NCBI GenBank assembly: GCA_027886185.1
Contig: WOAB01000056.1
Coordinates: 4,402,001 to 4,466,000 of the forward strand
DNA length: 64,000 nucleotides
DNA from: Rheum nobile
Lineage: Eukaryota > Streptophyta > Magnoliopsida > Caryophyllales > Polygonaceae
Direction: 5' to 3'
Shown here: one piece after another, positions 7,945 to 18,770 of the stretch
How positions within the stretch are numbered: the stretch's first letter is position 1
Layout: each line of letters begins with the position of its first letter
Notes under the pieces: generated by a model
Seen by the model: the letters and a program-made list of their open reading frames with translations, nothing else
Told to the model about the DNA's origin: nothing
The model's database searches: none
Made by a program: the position numbers and the translations under genes

Positions 7945-10598
7945 TAGGTGTAAAAAGTCAGTGGGCCGATAGATTGGGGGCCATGCACACACAAGTTCCA
8001 ATATATAAGCCTAATGAGGTTCCATCCTAAAACCAATTGGCAATAGAAGGAGTAGTCCACTAAGCTTATATACTAGGCAAGTTATGTCCCAACTTTCGAT
8101 GTAAGATGGTATTCTAACACTCCCCCGCAAGTGTGACGGGCCTACTTGGTCCGTGACACTTGGACCCAGGACCAAAACAGACTCTGATACCATGTGAAAG
8201 TCCGTGGGTCCAATGACTGGGGGTCGTGCGGACACAAGCGCATAGGCGCAGATAAGCCTAGTACATAAGCCCAATGAGGTTCCATCCTAAATCCAATTGG
8301 CAATAGGAGGAGTGATCCACTAAACTTATATACTAGTCTTGCTATTCCCAACTTTCCAATGTGAGATGAATTTTATATCCCAACACTCCCCCTCAAGTGC
8401 AACTGGCCTGACCCAGTTGACACTTGGACAACGGGTCTAGCATCTCAGTCTCTTTATAGCTAGCCCAAGAACGGGTGACTAGCAACTTGCTAAGCCCAAC
8501 CCAAAGAACCAGGGAGACGATCGAACCCAGAACGGAATCTGCTCTGATATCATGTAGAAAGTCCGTGGGCCGATAGACTGAGGGTCATGCACACACAAGG
8601 CCCAGTATATAAGTCTAGTGGGGTTCCATCCTAAAACCAATTGGCAATAGGAGGAGTAGTCCACTAAGCTTATATACTAGGCAAGTTATGTCCCAACTTT
8701 AGATGTGGGATGATATTCTAAACTGGGGGTCGTGCACACACAAGGCCCAGTATATAAACCCAGTGGGGTTCCATCCTAAAACCAATTGGCAATAGGAGGA
8801 GTAGTCCACTAAGCTTATATACTAGGCAAGTTATGTCCCAACTTTATATGTGGGATGGTGATAGGTGTCATTTCATGCACCTTAACTAGCAATTATTAGT
8901 ATTATTTAGAGGAGTTTAGGATGAGATTTGTGGCTAAGTCTGTAATCCAGAAGTTGTGGAGAGAAGTAAAGAAATCATGAGATTTATAGAGGTTTGAAGT
9001 GTATTGAAGAGTAGAAGAACAATGTGCTGAATTAAAATGGTTCGTTCTCTCTACTCAGATGTCCAAATGAAGTGATTCTAATTCGAGGAGTTAGATCTTG
9101 AAGTCTACTGCCAGTCCTCAAAATATGAGCGCAATCCGAGTTGGGAATCAAAAGTTATGGGGTTTCTACTAAAGTGTCGCAGAAGCTGAAAAAGGCACTG
9201 CCGCCCCGCGGTGGAACTTGACGCCCCGCGCCAGAAGCCACCACGACCCGGCGGTGGATCTCAGAGAAGGCAACTAGAAGACTGACGCCCCGCGGTGGGC
9301 ACGTCACGCCTCGCTGCCAGCAGAAGATTTTATTTCCTTTATTGCATTTCGGACTTTCTTATTTCTATTATTTTATTTCCTTTGTTATTTCCATTAGGTT
9401 AACTTATTTTCTAAACCTATTTAAGACCTCTTTCTAGGTCTTGAGTGGGCAGTCACGCCCCAGAGGCAGACACTTTTACATTACGCATGTTACTTTTCTA
9501 TTAGGTTTTCATTCTCGTTTGAATGAAGAACTAACTTCCCTTTGTTCTACTAGACGATTGAAGCAATACAGTTGATGTGTTTGTGAGATTTCTATTCCTT
9601 GTTCTTATCCTTATAAGTGTTGGTTTGATTCTCTTGGTTATATTGAATATTGATTTCTTGTTGTTCTTCTTAGCCTGATCAACTAGGTTGAATACTTTTT
9701 ATCAATTGCTAGGATTGCATATAGGGGTTCCGAGTGCATATCTAGTGGCATATACGATTGTGCGTATAGGGGTTCCGAGCGTACAATCGTGAGTGAGAGT
9801 CAGTTGCATGCGAGTATTAATACGTCTTTCTATTTGCATGTATCCTATATCCTTGTGTGCATTGCTATTGTTGTGTTGGTGGTAAAGTATACTGACAACT
9901 GTGAGAATCGGTGATACTTTATCATTGGCATAGTAATAAGTCTATCGACAACTGTGAGAATCGATAGTACTTAAGATCAGGGTGGGAATAACTATAAGGA
10001 TAGTAAAAGAACTTGGATTAAATAGATTTCTGTGATCAAATTATATCTCTGTATTGTGGATCTCGCTCTAGTAGGACTACTTTCCCCATTATATTTTCTC
10101 AACTCAACCAAACTTGTTTGCTTTGCTTTCTCGTGATAACTAAACCCCCCTTGCTTGTTACTTGTCATTCACAATTGCATACTGCATCAGATCTTCCCTG
10201 TGGGTTCGACCCTTGCTTGCTTACTATACATCTGTTTAGTAGGTCTGTTAGGACTTTTTACTTTGATAAGGCTAATCAACGATACTTGCATTGCGCACGT
10301 TTAGCCCCGTCAGATGGTATTCTAACACTCCCCCGCAAGTGTGACGGGCCTACTTGGTCCATGACACTTGGACCCAGGACCGAAACATGCAGTGATACCA
10401 TGTCAAATTTAGACAATGGACCGTGGGCCAACCCGGAGGCGTGTGGATATGTATGACGCAATTTGCGCGTATGAGCCTAGCACATAGGCCCAATAGGGTT
10501 CCATCCTAAAATTAATTGACAATAGGAAGAGTAGTCCACTAAGTTTATATACTAGACAAGTTATGTCCCAACTTTAGATATGAAATGATATTCTAACA
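7945..10598 (-). mobile_element. TRIM concatemer: five LTRs and three internal segments
   Basis: LTR copies of about 165-195 bp, sharing CCAATTGGCAATAGGAGGAG and TTATATACTAGGCAAGTTAT, lie near 7950-8119, 8194-8383, 8554-8720, 8721-10327 (split by a solo LTR) and 10400-10598. Between most of them are short internal segments. These begin next to a polypurine tract (CTCCCCCGCAAGTG on plus) and end with a tRNA-Met primer site (CTCTGATACCATG on plus). No coding region exists, which fits terminal-repeat retrotransposons in miniature. Shared LTRs in a row point to unequal recombination between copies. Confidence 0.78.
8859..10312 (+). mobile_element. Solo LTR (1454 bp) nested in a TRIM LTR, TSD GATGG
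   Basis: Begins TGATAGGTGTCATTTCATGC and ends TTTAGCCCCGTCA. GATGG is repeated at 8854-8858 and 10313-10317, and the TRIM LTR reads through when the insert is removed. Internal landmarks are the repeated phrase ACGCCCCGCGGTGG, a doubled GACAACTGTGAGAATCG, and the 3' end CCCTGTGGGTTCGACCC. Size and end sequence suggest a Tat/Ogre-like Ty3/gypsy family. Confidence 0.85.
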
Positions 10599-10932
10599 GT
10601 AGGACACTCAATTAAAAATGTGATAAAACTCCTGTACGAAGCTTTGACACAAGGATACTACATGAAACACACACCCACGCCCTGACCTCAATCGAAACAA
10701 TCAACTCAATTCAAATGAAAAAAAAAACCGAACCAAAACAACGAATCTCAGAATTTAGAAATAATATTCATGAATCAATATTCTCACTTTTTTTCTTGTT
10801 CATCTCATCTTGCATAGCAAGCCATGAAAAAAAACTGATATCAATGTAGTTGGGCCAGTACATTGTCGGGATATGACTTGTCTTATTCTTCGTAATATTG
10901 AACATGCACGTTACTTTCAATATCAAGCCATA
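10599..10932. other. Intronic stretch, nothing recognised
   Basis: No gene or element ends were recognised, apart from the 10 bp TSD of the MITE at its right edge (10923-10932). Confidence 0.5.
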
Positions 10933-11187
10933 GAGTTTGGATCATATGCGGAGCACTCTTCCCGTGCGGACGTGCGGAGCATGCACTTTAGGGTCTTATT
11001 TGTGCACTTTAACATCTTATTTGTGCACTTTTTCAAAAAATAAAAATTTTTTTTTAAATTTTTTTCCAAGCATTTTTCAATTTTTTACAAAAGTGTACAA
11101 ATAAGGCCCTAAAGTGCACAAATAAGACCCTATAATGCATGTCCGCACGTCCGCACGGGAAGAGTGCTCCGCACCGGAACCGCACTC
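10933..11187. mobile_element. MULE-type MITE copy 1 (255 bp), 10-bp TSD
   Basis: TCAAGCCATA flanks both sides (10923-10932 and 11188-11197). The left end is GAGTTTGGATCATATGCGG; the right end read inward is GAGTGCGGTTCCGGTGCGG. The two halves form a long inverted repeat (GCACTCTTCCCGTGCGGAC) around an AT-rich loop. The arms contain TTATTTGTGCACTTT twice and its complement twice. TSD of 9-10 bp points to Mutator-like transposition. A second copy in the opposite orientation is at 46178-46421. Confidence 0.85.
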
Positions 11188-11219
11188 TCAAGCCATATCT
11201 AAATAAATAAGATGATGAT

Positions 11220-11830
11220 TAATATTCAAGCCATCAGGGCATTAATAATTACAAAAATACATGTTACTTTGATTTCTCAATTCATGTTACTTTCAATATA
11301 TTTGATTAATATTTTTAAAAATAACATGAGTTTATTTGGATGATATCAATTTATTTGGATGATTTCAATTCAATGCTTTTTAAAATTTATTTGGATGGTT
11401 AATATTTTTTATAATAACATGTTACTTTTAGTTTTTTTTTATAATTTATTTGGATAATTATCAATAAATTTGATTTGATTAATATTTAAAAAAATATTTT
11501 TAAAATTAATCATCCAAATATATTTGGATGATTAATATTTATTTTGATTGATATTAATCAAATATATTTTAAAATTTCTAACAAACATTTTTGAATGTTT
11601 ATTTTAATGATTAATATTCCGATGATAATCATCCAAATATATTGATTTGTATTTTTTAAAATAACATAAATTTATTTTGAAAAAAATATTTCATTTTAAT
11701 ATTTTAAAATATAAGTATATTGATATCATCCAAATAAATTATTTATTTGGATGATTTCAATTCATGTTACTTGCGTTATATTTTTTTATAAATTGCATGA
11801 TGATTAATATTTTAAAAAATCGTTATTTAT
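11220..11830. repeat. AT-rich palindrome cluster built on TTATTTGGATGAT
   Basis: The motif ATTTGGATGAT and its complement recur many times. Positions 11505-11536 are a perfect 32 bp palindrome (left arm ATTAATCATCCAAATA). Positions 11725-11755 form another nearly perfect one. No coding potential. From 11831 to about 12345 I see only AT-rich sequence. Confidence 0.65.
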
Positions 11831-12349
11831 CTTAGTTTTGAAAATATGACTTGTCTTCATATATGTTTCGTATCTTAAAGATACTCTAGTTCATTTTTTT
11901 AGTTTATTTTTGGTTCATTCTTTAATTTCTTAAAATGATTTAAATATGTTAAATATAATAAATTAATATATTTTGGGAAAAAATGCACTTTAATTAATCA
12001 AACAATAGACTATATAAAAATGACTGTAAAAGTGATCTAGGGAATCTTTATCTATTTAGTACAGAGAGAATAATTAATTATATAGTTTGTATTTGCATGC
12101 CAATTCTCATCTCTTAAATTATTCTGAGGACCCTGTGTCAGATTATAGTAATTTGGTCGATCATATAAGATAATATAATATAAACTATACCAACAATTGA
12201 AAACTAGAGCATTACAAGTTCTAGCATATATAATTCACTTGAATACATATATTCCAACTAAACTCATAATCAATAAGAAATAGTTAAGTCTCCCCAACAT
12301 AAGCGGTAAGAAAGATATATTTCATAGTTTAGGCCTATACACATTTTGG

Positions 12350-12920
12350 TCACGGATCCAGGAATTCTTCAAAGGGGGTCACAAAATCGTCTATAAAAAA
12401 TTATATAATATTGTTTAATATTAATCACATTACTATTTGTATATTTTTTTTACAAATCTTATATACTAGGTGGATTATTATGTTTTAAAAAAATATTTTT
12501 AACTAATTTACAATTTTGAAAATATTTTTGGACAAATAGTAAGGAGAACAACCTAAAAAATGTTAGTATCAAATATATTGTGATAATTTTAAATAAGATT
12601 AATTCAATTACCTTATAAAATTTTTAACTTATTTCATAATCATGATAGACAAAAATAGGAAATACAAACATTTGTAAAAAATAGAAAATAAAGGACACAA
12701 ATTGTTATTTATCTAAAAAGAAAAAAATACAAAAAATGAGAGATGGGGGACTTGAACCCCAAACCTTTGGATTAAGCTCATGTTTCACAACCAATTGAGC
12801 TAATAGCTCTTTTTGTTTACATACACAAGATATTAATATATATATATATTTTTAGTATATTACTTGATCCAGGGGAAGAGGGGTCACCAGACCCCCCAGG
12901 ACCCCCTGGATCCGCCTCTG
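12350..12920. mobile_element. hAT-like MITE relic, same family as 21045-21652
   Basis: It shares CTTATATACTAGGTGGATTA, CTAATTTACAATTTTGAAAA and a right end CCCCCTGGATCCGCCTCTGG with the intact copy at 21045-21652. The left end is degraded (CACGGATCCAGGAATTC). It includes the tRNA-like segment at 12738-12812 and lies immediately left of gypsy B. Confidence 0.6.
12738..12812 (-). other. tRNA-like segment inside the hAT-like MITE
   Basis: Minus strand carries an A-box-like TAGCTCAATTGGTTG and a T-arm-like GGGGTTCAAGTCCCCC. The outer ends pair only partly (AGAG with CTCT), and the anticodon arm is poor. I call it tRNA-like, not a tRNA gene. The homologous copy near 21462-21535 keeps both boxes in altered form. 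Confidence 0.5.
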
Positions 12921-13116
12921 GTCACGAGCTTGATCCACTGAGTTCTTGTTATTTGTTATGACCCGAATTCAAGAGAGAAAGAAGATAGGAAAGAAACAGA
13001 AAGTTTGTTGTGGTAAAAATCTTCTGTTATTTCGATGTCCCAATCTGTTACAACCTTTTAGGTATTTATAGCTCACTCTTCTATGACATCACTCCCCTCC
13101 CAAAGAAGTCTTGTCC

Positions 13117-13539
13117 TTAAGACTTAGAGGCAACCTCTGGGAACTGCCTAATAACATGCCCAACAACTTCCCAAGTAGCTTCGGAGATGTCCAAATTGAC
13201 CCACTTAATGAGCCACTCCGTGACAGGATCCCCTGAAGCCAAGTAACGCACGCGAGTGTCCAAAATCTCCTCAGGACAAACCACAATCTCACCCACATCA
13301 GTAAGTGCAGGTGGCAAAAGAGAGGATGTCACATGATCCCCAATGTGACGCTTGAGTTGAGAGATGTAAAACACAGGGTGAATGCGAGAGGACGAAGGTA
13401 AGGTGAGACGATAGGCCACTGAACCGATACGAGCTAATACCTCATAAGGACCATAAAATCTAAAATAGAGCTTCAAATTCCGGCGAAGGGCAACAAACGA
13501 TAGGCGAATTTGCAGATTGAGATAAACCACGTCGTCCAC
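13117..13539 (-). pseudogene. Gypsy B integrase C-terminus plus chromodomain
   Basis: An open frame of 140 codons carries the GPY-type module (FRFYGPYEVLARIGSVAYRL), SRIHPVFYISQLKRHIGD, and a chromodomain with EWLIKWVNLDISEATWEV ending at FPEVASKS. It has no upstream link in frame to the integrase core, so it is a remnant. Of the gypsy B parts, this domain looks least damaged. Confidence 0.8.
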
Positions 13540-13766
13540 AACAAATTCCCGCTCAGTTCATTGAGAACCGGCCATCTACTTCATTCGTGAATGAACTTTC
13601 TGCAAATTTGCCTTGAGTTGAGCTAAAACAATTCTCGCTCATGAAGCCAGTCTTCTGTTGTGGCCGTAGTAATTGCAGAAGTATATATGCCCAATTGAGG
13701 GGGAGGATACCCATAAAGAGCTTGAAAGGGAGTAAGTTGAAGGGATGTGTGGAAATTGGTGTTATA

Positions 13767-14330
13767 TCACCATTCCGCGAGAGACAACCACTTAGCCCAT
13801 TGCTTCGGTTTGTCAGAGGTCATTGCTCGTAGAAAATTCTCCATACATTGATTCACACATTCTGTTTGATCATCGGATTGCGGGTGATAAGCCGATGACA
13901 TCTGCAACTTGGTCCCTAAAGCAGTGAACAATTCTATCAAAAAATGACTGACAAACACTTTACCACGATCGGAAATGATACTCTCTGGAAGGCCATGTAG
14001 CTTGAAAACAGAATCCAAGAATAACTGAGCGACTTTGGCGGCTGTGAATGGATGACGAAGAGGCAAAAAATGGACATATTTTGGCATACGATCCACCACG
14101 ACTAATATAGTATCATACCCACCAGAATTAGGTAACCCCTCTACGAAATCCATACCACTGCTGCTCCAAGCCGTGTGCGGAATAGGAAGAGGTTGAAGCA
14201 AACCCGAGTACTTCACATGCTCCAGTTTATTACGCTGACAATTTGCACAATTGCGAACAAAGGACTCCACCATGCGTTTCATTCCTGGCCAATAAAAGAG
14301 TTGCTTAAGCCTCTGATAAGAGCCGTGCAT
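13767..14330 (-). pseudogene. Gypsy B integrase zinc finger end and catalytic core
   Basis: The frame shows the finger cysteines (CANCQRNK), GMDFVEGLPNSGGYDTILVV with the first catalytic Asp, IISDRGKVFVSHF with the second, and AYHPQSDDQTE with the Glu. The stretch is open for 187 codons but ends abruptly, losing the link to the C-terminus. Confidence 0.82.
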
Positions 14331-14370
14331 CCCAGAATGACCCCTAGTGGTGTCTCATGCATGGTGTTGA

Positions 14371-15192
14371 TCAATTGCTGCCGTAATGCCTTCGAGTTGC
14401 CAATATGCAGTTCTTATAATGAGGAATACCATTCACCACTTTGTAAGTGTCATCTGGTGCAATAGCAGCTGTTGCCACCAACTGCAAAGCTATCGGATTA
14501 GACTGATAGCTCTCAATACTGTCAGCAGTCCACTGTGGTGTAATCACTGAGATTGCCCCCAATTGCTCACCTTGTGGCTCATCTCGTCGTGACAGAGCAT
14601 CGTCGACTTTATTCTCACAACCTTGCTTGTATGAAATGGAATAAGAAAGCCCCAAAAGCTTTCGGATGGCCTTTTTTAGAAGATGAGTAGACAACCGTTG
14701 GTCATGCAAATGACGTAAGGGCTGGTGATCAGTTTTGATGAAGAAATGTGATGGATTGAGGTAATGGCGCCACTTGTTTACCGCCAAAAGAATTGCAAGT
14801 AATTCCTTCTCATAAGTCGAGAGGTGAACGTGGTCTCCATGAAGAGCTTGACTGATATACGCAATGGGGTGCCCTTTCTACATCAAGACCGCCCCAATGC
14901 CCACCTCACAAGCATCTATCTCTAATGTAAAAGGCAGTTTAAAATTAGGGAGACGAAGCACTGGTGTACTGACCATGAGTTGCTTCAATTTTTGGAATGC
15001 CTCCTCTGCTGTAGATGACCACTTGAATTTATCCAATTTCAACAATTCTGTCAATGGTCGAGCTATAGTTCCATAATTAGGAACAAATCGTCTATAGTAA
15101 ACCGTGAGACCTAGAAATCCGCGAAGCCCTTTAATTGATCGAGGAATAGGCCAATCCACCCTTTCTTGAATTTTACTAGGATTAGTCACCAC
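14371..15192 (-). pseudogene. Gypsy B RNase H region
   Basis: Two minus-strand frames. The first has WPIPRSIKGLRGFLGLTVYY and PFTLEIDACEVGIGAVLM (RNase H Asp). The second has FFIKTDHQPLRHLHDQRL and VDDALSRRDE. A stop or shift near 14870 separates them. Order and spacing follow Ty3/gypsy pol. Confidence 0.8.
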
Positions 15193-15692
15193 CCCTGCTG
15201 CAAAAACAGATGACCGAGATACTTCACTTGTGGCTGAGCAAAGCTACATTTGGACCTCTTTGCAAACAGTGTATGAGATCTTAATAGTTGTAGGACTGCC
15301 TCAAGATGTTGACAGTGCAATGCTAAGGTCGGACTATATACCACGATATCGTAAAAAAAAACCCAACACAAATCTCCTTAAATGGGGCCAAATACCTTGT
15401 TCATCATAGCCTGAAAAGTAGTCGGTGCATTCGTCAAACCGAATGGCATCACTTTGAATTTGTAGTGGCCATGGTGGGTACAAAAGGTTGTCTTAGGAAT
15501 ATCATTCTCAGCAACCCGCACTTGGTGATACCCGGCATGAAGGTCAAGCTTGGAAAACCAAGATGTAGCGTGTAGCTCATACAATAGTTCCTCTATGTTG
15601 GGAATGGAAAATTTATCATTGATCGTGGCCTCATTCAGCTGGCGGTAGTCTATGCAAAAATGCCATGTCCCATCTTTCTTTTTAACCAACAA
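15186..15692 (-). pseudogene. Gypsy B reverse transcriptase
   Basis: Motifs are LVKKKDGTWHFCIDYRQLN, SKLDLHAGYHQVRV and TTFCTHHGHYKFKVMPFGLT. At the catalytic site the sequence reads VFFYDIVVYSPT where the family has FFDDI, so one of the paired aspartates is Tyr. A frameshift lies near 15375. The enzyme is dead by sequence. Confidence 0.8.
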
Positions 15693-16229
15693 TGTGGGAG
15701 AGGCAAATGGGCTTGAACTTGGCCTTAAAATGGCTGACTACAACATAGTCTTCACATGAGATTCAATTTCGTTCTTCTGCAGATGGTGATATTTGTAGTT
15801 TCGAACACATATAGGTGCAGTATCGGGTGACAAGGAAATAGTGTGTTCATGCCCTCGAGAAGGAGGCAACCTTGATGGTTCAGCAAACACATCATCAAAC
15901 TTCCTTAGCAGCTCCTAATGGTTCAACAAACACTTCAGGTGGAAGAGGAATCTCACTGCCTTGTACTGAAAACAAGTGTGCCACTTGTGTGAGAATCAAA
16001 GGCACCTTCTTCTTCAATAGTTTATGCAATTCAACCCACTCATCAACTTTAAGCTGACCTCCTCTTTCACCCCACATATCTCTAATGTTTTGCCTTTCTT
16101 AGCAAAATAAAATTTATGCATATTGAAGTCAAACAAAACTGGAATGAAGTCTCTCAGCTAATCTCTACCAAGGACTATGTCACAACCACCCAATTTCAAT
16201 ATCTTCGGGCAAAAGACAAACTGATGTCC
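15693..16229 (-). pseudogene. Gypsy B protease and pre-RT linker, degraded
   Basis: By position this is the protease part of pol. On minus, the segment near 16190-16120 holds a damaged protease region (CDIVLGRD-like with breaks), and 15860-15720 is the linker before RT. Individual active-site residues cannot be assigned with confidence. Confidence 0.5.
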
Positions 16230-17700
16230 CTACATTTCCCATCGAAACCCCTTGCACACTTGAGTACTATACGTTTTCTGTCCATGTGCAACTGCCACCT
16301 CCATCACTGAGGCCCTGTGAAGCTCCAAGGAAGTATCACTAGCCACACGACCCTTGATACCCTTGCCCTTGACTCGACCCTTGATCTTGATGGTCGTCAA
16401 TGGGCTGCTCATAGTCAGGGCATATACATAAACTTCTGGCTCAATATCTGTTGCTATGCTCATCTGATGCTCCATGACCGGTTGTTCTTGTTCCTCATCA
16501 ATCACATCTAAATCCTCAAATTGAGCCTCTAATAAAATGTGTAGTGTTTGAGCTTTGCATTTATGGCCCACGAAGTACTTCTCACTACATCTGTAAAACA
16601 AGACCGCAACCCTTCTATGCTCCCCGGAATCCAAAGACAACTGCACTGACGAAGCCGATGTCTTAAGACCAGAGCTGGCTTGAGTTGATTGTGTGTAACC
16701 CGTGTGTTTTTGGTAAGTCTTGGCATCAAGATTACCAGATCTTGGAAAGTAAGATGTTGCATTGGGTCTCCACTAAGGTTTACTGATCTTGACAATGGCC
16801 TGCAAAGCCTGAGTGTGCACTCTTGCTTGTTCCAAAGCCATTGCCATGGAATATGGTCTACTGAGCTTGACCAAATGCTGGATTTCTCCCTTCAGTCCAT
16901 TGATGTAGCTGGAGACGAAATAGGACTCAAGTAAGTGAGGATCACAACTCAACATTTCAACTTTCAATTCCTCGAATCTCTCATTGTAATCCTCTAAGCT
17001 TTCTTTTTGTTCCAGCTTATTGAATTCCTCCACCACATCCAATCCTTGACTCTCCCCAAATCTTTCACACACATCCTCCTTCAATTCTTCCCAAGAAACC
17101 CAATCTTTCTGCATCATATAACCTTACAACCATGTATCTGCTTTCCCAAAATATACATCGATGCAATTTCGATTTTCTGATTCTCTTGAACCGCAAAAAT
17201 GTTGAAGTACTTATCACACTTTCTAATCCAACTTCTTGGATTGTTTCCTTCAAATGTAGGAAAATCGATCTTTGGAAATTGATTCATACCTGGTCGGGAT
17301 TCGCTAAAGGCCGTCAGATTCCAATCAATGTTGTCGCAAACATTATTAGCCTGCCAATTGCTCAAAGATCCCGATTCACGAGCTCTGTTAGAATCGCTAA
17401 ATCCCGGAATGCCGTCCGATCCCAGCTGACTCCCTCTCCTCTATTGTATCTCCGGAGAACCAGCCGATCTAGAATTGTCCTTCGGAAGCAGTGATCTCAT
17501 CATCTCCGCAAGTTGATCTATCATCCGATCGGCATTTTTCCTCGATTCCACCAATTGATCTAATCGACGATCAGTGTTTTGACCTAATTCCTCAATCAAT
17601 CGCTTGTTGTTGAGCGATTCATCCACGAATCACTAAGTAGTACTCATGAATTCGTGAGCCGTGATCTCAAATTACTTAAGATCATGAAGATGCATCTCCG
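16230..17700 (-). pseudogene. Gypsy B gag
   Basis: Minus-strand fragments run from about 17700 to 16230. They show MNQFPKIDFPTFEGNNPRSW, WEELKEDVCERFGESQG, LEDYNERFEELKVEMLS and a knuckle with FYRCSEKYFVGHKCK, in which the first cysteine has changed. Several frameshifts separate the pieces. A second copy from the same duplication is at 18771-20280. Confidence 0.75.
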
Positions 17701-18202
17701 TTCTTCTCTTCGCTTCCTCCATGGTCTTCAAACGAGTCCCTTATGCCATGCCTGAGAATCGTTTGGCTCTGATACCAGATGTTATGACTCAGATTCAAGA
17801 GAGAAAGAAGATAGGAAAGAAATAGAAAATTTGTTGTGGTAAAAGCCTTCTGTTATTTCGATGCCCCAATCTGTTACAACCCTTTGGGTATTTATAGCTT
17901 ACTCTTACAGTTATGACATTATTATAAAAGCGTAAAATAATATCTCTAGACGAAAAAAGACTCGTAATACCTTTACCCCATTTTTATTTTAATTAGATTT
18001 CACTATTAGAAGATCGGTTTAAATTGTCTATTATGTTTAACTTTTGTTTATTAGTTAGATTTAAAGTTTAAATATTTTGTTGATGAATAAGGGATTGTTT
18101 TAATTAATTTAATAGAGGAACTAGAGAAATTAGGAGGTTTTTATGACTTTTGCAAAATGAATGCAAGTATTAGGGCCTTGAAAGTGGGCACCGAAATCAT
18201 TA

Positions 18203-18318
18203 GGGTCCATTTGGATCATCCAAAATAATGCATTAAAATATATTATCTTGTATTAAATCATCAATTTAATACAAGATAATGCCTTTTAATGTATTATTTT
18301 GAAAATCCAAACGCACCC
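18203..18318. mobile_element. Tourist-like MITE (116 bp), TSD TTA
   Basis: Ends are GGGTCCATTTGGAT and, read inward from the right, GGGTGCGTTTGGAT, with TTA on each side. The inverted arms contain AATGCATTAAAA and TTATCTTGTATTAAAT. TIR and 3 bp TSD fit PIF/Harbinger. Confidence 0.8.
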
Positions 18319-18525
18319 TTAATTACTGTACTTAAATATGTTTGTCATGAAGCATTTTCGAAACTGAACACAAATTATTTTGAAAAAAGTATATGGACAT
18401 ATATAAATGTATAATTAAGGATGTTCAATGAGTTTAGGGGTGTTGTACAAAATATGAAATTTAAATAAAAAAGTAAAATAAGTGTTAGGGGAGATAAGTG
18501 GGATCGAACCTAGGTGGATTGCTTC

Positions 18526-18770
18526 ACTCAGTGGCAGATCCATGAATTATGTAAAGAGGGGTTATAAAATTATTTGTGAAAAATTATATAATGTTAATTA
18601 ACAATGTCTTTTTAACCATATATTCTATTTGTGTAATTTTTTTGACAAACCTTATATACTAGGTGGATTATTATGTTTTGAAAAAATATTTTTAACTAAT
18701 TTTCAATTTTAAAAATGTTTTTTGACAAATAGTACGAAGAAATACCTAAAAAATGTTAGTTTCAATATTG
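18526..18770. mobile_element. Left part of the hAT-like MITE, cut by the duplication junction
   Basis: Begins CAGTGGCAGATCCATGAATT as in the intact copy at 21045. It stops at the TGAG junction, where gypsy gag sequence resumes. Confidence 0.75.

Larger units (their letters stand above)
12954..17918 (-). mobile_element. Ty3/gypsy chromovirus B, nearly full length, TSD TTATT
   Basis: Short LTRs of 138-139 bp (12954-13091 and 17780-17918) begin TGTTATGAC and contain GGTATTTATAGCT. TTATT flanks the element at 12949-12953 and 17919-17923. The primer site (TGGTATCAGAGCC on minus) is at 17765-17777, and a polypurine tract (CTTTGGGAGGGGAG) borders the left LTR. Minus-strand order is gag, protease, RT, RNase H, integrase, chromodomain. 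Frames are interrupted many times. Confidence 0.9.

Noticed and set aside
7945..10598. Cassandra-type TRIM with a 5S-like promoter
   Set aside because: No 5S rRNA internal promoter motif could be found in the LTRs.
12738..12812. Functional tRNA gene
   Set aside because: A and B boxes are present, but the acceptor and anticodon arms do not form a normal cloverleaf, and the sequence is part of a repeated MITE.
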